Source: Candidatus Altarchaeota archaeon
Lineage (GTDB): Archaea > SpSt-1190
Length of the DNA stretch: 5,351 bases
Direction: 5' to 3'
Assembly: GCA_030590165.1 (NCBI GenBank)
Contig: JAUUZA010000041.1
Location: forward strand, 1-5,351
Of this stretch, positions 4,559-5,351 are shown one piece after another; position 1 is the stretch's first letter; every line of letters begins with the position of its first letter. The position numbers were made by a program, and so were the translations under genes. Under the pieces are notes generated by a model, which did not search any database, was not told the DNA's origin, and saw nothing but the letters and a program-made list of their open reading frames with translations.

Positions 4559-4794
4559 TTGTCGAATCAGCAATTCTAACTCTATGTGTTTATGGATTGA
4601 TGAAACACGGAAATCTACTAAAAGTTGCTGCAATAGTTAGTTTTATTTCATTTCCTGCTTTAATCTTATTTGCAAAAACAGGTTCTGAAAATCTTGTCTT
4701 ACTCATACTTGCATTAGAGGCTGTTCCTTTTGCTTTTTCACTTTTAATACTCAAATTGTCAAAACACAAAGATTATAGGGAGATGTGGAAATGA
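4555..4794 (+). CDS. NuoK/MnhC/MbhG-like small membrane subunit
   Basis: A 79-residue protein with three membrane helices, the hallmark of NuoK and MnhC subunits that sit beside the antiporter-like proteins and help carry ions; usual length is about 100. Helix 1 (AILTLCVYGLMKHGNLLKV, residues 6-24) matches the NuoK pattern of a helix ending in a basic Asn-Leu link. Helix 3 (ENLVLLILALEAVPFAFSLLIL, 45-66) contains Glu55, which lines up with Glu72 of E. coli NuoK. Helix 2 (VAAIVSFISFPALILFA, 24-40) has no acidic residue where NuoK has Glu36. The start ATG 4555 has GGAGGT at 4543-4548 and overlaps the preceding stop. It ends in an ATGA overlap with the antiporter gene. Confidence 0.78.
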   Translation: MIVESAILTLCVYGLMKHGNLLKVAAIVSFISFPALILFAKTGSENLVLLILALEAVPFAFSLLILKLSKHKDYREMWK

Positions 4795-5351
4795 AAAATT
4801 TGGATTTTTCTCCTTTTATTTCTTTTCTTCTTTTAATTTCATTAGTCTTTTCAACCTTTAAAAATAATACGCTCAGTTCAATAATCTTACTCCTTGGACT
4901 AATAATTTCACTTACATCTAAAAACAACTCATACAGATTTTTTATTCCTTTTCTTATCTTCATTGGAAGTTCACTTTTCTTTACAACAGCGGCGAATTGG
5001 CTTATTCTTTACTTAACTTGGCAAATAATGGGAATTTCATTATATTTTCTTTTAATAGAAACCAGTTCATCAGATTTGAAAAAGTTCTTTTTAATTACTA
5101 AAATTGAAAATATTTTCTTTATGCTAGCTCTCGCAATAATTTATGTAAAAACAGGAAGTTTTAATTTCTCAACAATTCCTATTGATGCTGCCTTCTTCCT
5201 TTTAATAACAATTTTAATAAGGGCTTCACAATTTCCCTTCTCTTGGTTACTTACTTCAAAAGTAACTTCATTAACCTTCCTTCATGCTTCTTTCGGAATT
5301 TTTATTTTAAATAAATTCTCAAACGACTTTCTTTTATTAAAAGTAATAATA
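4791..5351 (+). CDS. NuoL/MrpA/MbhH-like antiporter subunit, N-terminal 187 residues (runs off right edge)
   Basis: The ion-translocating subunit of the membrane arm. Hydrophobic segments lie near residues 6-23, 28-43, 49-66, 69-89, 99-119 and 133-155. NWLILYLTWQIMGISLYFLL (69-88) is the TM5 motif, normally WELMGLxSYLL. KIENIFFMLALAIIYVKTGS (104-123) matches the VGDxGLLLGIxxLYxxTGS block. LIRASQFPFSWLL (142-154) corresponds to GKSAQFPLHTWLP, and TSLTFLHAS keeps the conserved His (165). Two key charged residues differ: Gln78 (CAA 5022-5024) for the TM5 Glu, and Arg144 (AGG 5220-5222) for the TM7 Lys. Only two clear helices precede TM4, about one fewer than usual, and the TM5 motif comes some 60 residues early. 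The start ATG 4791 overlaps the upstream stop by four bases; GGGAG at 4778-4782 is the ribosome site. Confidence 0.88.
   Translation, partial: MKNLDFSPFISFLLLISLVFSTFKNNTLSSIILLLGLIISLTSKNNSYRFFIPFLIFIGSSLFFTTAANWLILYLTWQIMGISLYFLLIETSSSDLKKFFLITKIENIFFMLALAIIYVKTGSFNFSTIPIDAAFFLLITILIRASQFPFSWLLTSKVTSLTFLHASFGIFILNKFSNDFLLLKVII

Noticed and set aside
4751-4963. 70-codon open frame on the minus strand
   Set aside because: Antisense to the start of the antiporter subunit; its Lys/Glu-rich sequence comes from the T-rich codons of a membrane protein.
1-5351. CRISPR array, insertion sequence or long direct repeats
   Set aside because: No regularly spaced repeats, transposase motifs or terminal inverted repeats were seen.

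Overview
The window is AT-rich and tightly packed. From base 1209 to the right edge it carries a compact operon for a membrane-bound, energy-converting (group 4) [NiFe] hydrogenase of the Mbh/Ech type, related to respiratory complex I. Strong Shine-Dalgarno sites, frequent GTG starts, the MbhD/MbhE-like subunits and a CDP-alcohol phosphotransferase next door suggest an archaeon with a streamlined genome, possibly of the DPANN kind. That placement is inference; no rRNA or tRNA gene is present to fix it.

Left part (1-1208): a 5'-proximal piece of a CDP-alcohol phosphatidyltransferase on the minus strand (1-271), divergent by 32 bases from a small GIY-YIG nuclease-like gene (304-594). Next comes a 162-base stretch with at most a doubtful small frame, then an unrecognised minus-strand gene of 113 codons (757-1098). 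A 110-base divergent spacer (1099-1208) must hold the operon promoter and contains a 7+7 inverted repeat.

Right part (1209-5351), all on the plus strand with overlaps or gaps of at most 13 bases: a short NuoC/30-kDa-like subunit; the [NiFe] large subunit with both CxxC motifs; the NuoB-like small subunit; a NuoI-like ferredoxin; an unrecognised small membrane protein (X); a NuoH/MbhM-like membrane subunit; three tiny membrane proteins resembling MbhD, MbhE and MbhG/NuoK; and the first 187 residues of a NuoL/MrpA/MbhH-like antiporter subunit that runs off the edge. Two of the small membrane genes (70 and 53 aa) are easily missed. The expected working model is that reduced ferredoxin passes electrons through the NuoI- and NuoB-like clusters to the NiFe centre, which makes H2, and that the membrane arm conserves the energy as an ion gradient.

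The main interest is how far this machine departs from the textbook form. The ferredoxin has lost one of eight cluster cysteines (Gly at the second position). The antiporter subunit has Gln for the TM5 Glu and Arg for the TM7 Lys. The NuoK-like protein lacks the TM2 Glu. Nearly every subunit is shorter than usual. Two membrane ORFs (X and the MbhD-like one) have no ordinary start where one is expected: X sits in the -1 frame behind an A AAA AAC heptamer at the ferredoxin end, and the MbhD-like frame has a perfect GAGGTGAT site in front of an ATC codon.
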